Assembly: GCA_025351125.1 (NCBI GenBank)
Contig: JANXWN010000314.1
Location: 1 to 5,948, forward strand
Source of the DNA: Caulobacteraceae bacterium
Lineage (GTDB): Bacteria; Pseudomonadota; Alphaproteobacteria; Caulobacterales; Caulobacteraceae
DNA length: 5,948 bases
Direction of reading: 5' to 3'
Shown here: positions 5,034-5,948 of the stretch, piece by piece
Layout of the letters: each line of letters opens with the position of its first letter
How positions within the stretch are numbered: the first letter of the stretch is position 1
Position numbers and translations under genes: made by a program
The notes under the pieces: model-generated
Seen by the model: the letters and a program-made list of their open reading frames with translations, nothing else
What the model was told of the DNA's origin: nothing
Databases searched by the model: none

Positions 5034-5948
5034 TCAGAATAGACGGCCTTGGTCGATCGGAAGGGCTGTTGCTTTCCGGGGCGGAGCGGTAGGTCCATCG
5101 ACGACAGCCGCGCGATCCCCATCGTCAAATACTAATTTGAGCGTCTCTCCACGCTTCAAGCCCGCCGCTGAGCGCGCTAGACGACCGTCGGCGGTATGCA
5201 CGCGGGAGAAGCCGCGCTTCAAGGGCCCGTCGGGATTAAATGAGAGCCGCAGCTTTTCAATGGCCGCTAAACGGTCGCCGGCGGCGATCAGTCCCCGCCG
5301 CACCATGGGCTCAAGGCGGGCGCCGGACACGCTAAGCCGATCAGCCTTGAGCGTTATCGGGCGCTGCAGAAGCGCCGGTTTCAGCGGCGCGGCGATCCCG
5401 GTTAGAATATTGCGGTGCGCCGCGACGGATATTTCAAGCGCGCCGCTTAGTCGACCCGACGCGATATCGAGGCTTTGCGTGGCGATGGACAACAGGTCGG
5501 TCAGACGCGGTAGGCCGGCGACGGCTCCCGCAAGACGGGCCCGGCGATAATCGATCAATCGACTGCCGCACTGGATCATCCGCCGCTCGTAGTCGGCGAG
5601 CGCAGCGGCCAAATCGGCCAACACCGGCGTGGCGATTTCGGCCGCCGCCGTCGGCGTGGGTGCTCTTCGGTCGGACACGAAGTCGATGAGCGTCGTGTCG
5701 GTCTCGTGTCCGACAGCGGAAATCAACGGAATCGTCCCGGCCGAAACGGTGCGCACGAGCGCCTCGTCGTTGAACGGCCACAAATCCTCAACCGATCCTC
5801 CCCCGCGCGCAACGATGATCAGATCTGGACGTGGCGAGACGCCATCTGGCGGAAGGCTGTTAAAACCCTCGATCGCGGCGCGAACCTGCGCCGCCGCTTG
5901 GTCACCTTGCACCACGACCGGCCACACGACGACGCGGCAGGGCCAGCG
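5034..5948 (-). CDS. xseA: Exodeoxyribonuclease VII large subunit, C-terminal two-thirds (5' end beyond window)
   Basis: The large subunit of exonuclease VII, which together with many copies of the small subunit XseB degrades single-stranded DNA from both ends in repair and recombination. About 304 residues are visible and the frame is open to the right edge, so the N-terminal OB-fold and the beginning of the catalytic domain are missing. Clear family blocks are V-V-V-Q-G-D (about 5932-5901), [16 protein letters not shown] (5810-5763), S-A-V-G-H-E-T-D (5720-5697), and [10 protein letters not shown] (about 5672-5643). Then comes a long helical region, K-R-G-F-S-R-V near 5210-5230, and the terminal Q-G-R-L-F. 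The catalytic-domain motifs look intact, with no frameshift. An in-frame GTG at 5927 is not the true start because conserved sequence continues upstream of it. DUF2093 follows by 27 bp. The xseA identity is secure. Confidence 0.95.
   Translation of the reverse strand, partial: RWPCRVVVWPVVVQGDQAAAQVRAAIEGFNSLPPDGVSPRPDLIIVARGGGSVEDLWPFNDEALVRTVSAGTIPLISAVGHETDTTLIDFVSDRRAPTPTAAAEIATPVLADLAAALADYERRMIQCGSRLIDYRRARLAGAVAGLPRLTDLLSIATQSLDIASGRLSGALEISVAAHRNILTGIAAPLKPALLQRPITLKADRLSVSGARLEPMVRRGLIAAGDRLAAIEKLRLSFNPDGPLKRGFSRVHTADGRLARSAAGLKRGETLKLVFDDGDRAAVVDGPTAPPRKATALPIDQGRLF

Noticed and set aside
5026..5550. 174-codon open frame on the plus strand
   Set aside because: Lies entirely opposite the well-conserved xseA; basic, Arg/Ser/Ala-rich composition typical of an antisense shadow.

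Overview
The window looks like an ordinary chromosomal segment from a Gram-negative alphaproteobacterium with a fairly high GC content. The evidence is an OmpA-type C-terminus, periplasmic OmpH/Skp-type chaperone genes, an LpxL/HtrB-family lipid A acyltransferase, a DUF2093 protein (a family I know mainly from Alphaproteobacteria) and an XseA that ends in the common Q-G-x-L-F tail. The style of the OmpH proteins suggests a sphingomonad- or Caulobacterales-like lineage, but I cannot fix the order from sequence alone.

Layout: (i) bases 1-1477, plus strand: the tail of an OmpA-family envelope protein, then two tandem diverged OmpH/Skp-like exported proteins. (ii) 1478-1619: a spacer with a perfect 9-bp inverted repeat. 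(iii) 1620-2870, plus strand: a 102-residue SCP2 sterol-carrier-like protein and an alpha/beta hydrolase of the lysophospholipase (PldB) type. The two are in the same reading frame, separated only by one TAG and one further codon. (iv) 2865-3674, minus strand: an inositol-monophosphatase-family enzyme most like histidinol-phosphatase HisN, overlapping the hydrolase tail to tail by 6 bp. (v) 3675-3854: a 180-bp divergent intergenic region with a possible RNA hairpin. (vi) 3855-4775, plus strand: the lipid A acyltransferase. (vii) 4779-5948, minus strand: xseA (3' part only, running off the right edge) followed by a DUF2093 gene, ending 3 bp from the acyltransferase.

Most of the plus-strand genes concern the cell envelope: an OmpA anchor, outer-membrane-protein chaperones, a lipid carrier fold, a lipase-like hydrolase and lipid A acylation. 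The minus-strand genes are housekeeping: histidine biosynthesis or a related phosphatase, and exonuclease VII. No mobile element, CRISPR array, tRNA, rRNA, toxin-antitoxin or recognisable defence system is present, and I do not see a new biological system. The points most worth a second look are the in-frame TAG junction between SCP2 and the hydrolase, the tandem Skp paralogues with a shared cysteine pair, and the two uncharacterised stem-loops. No gene-free stretch exceeds 300 bases.
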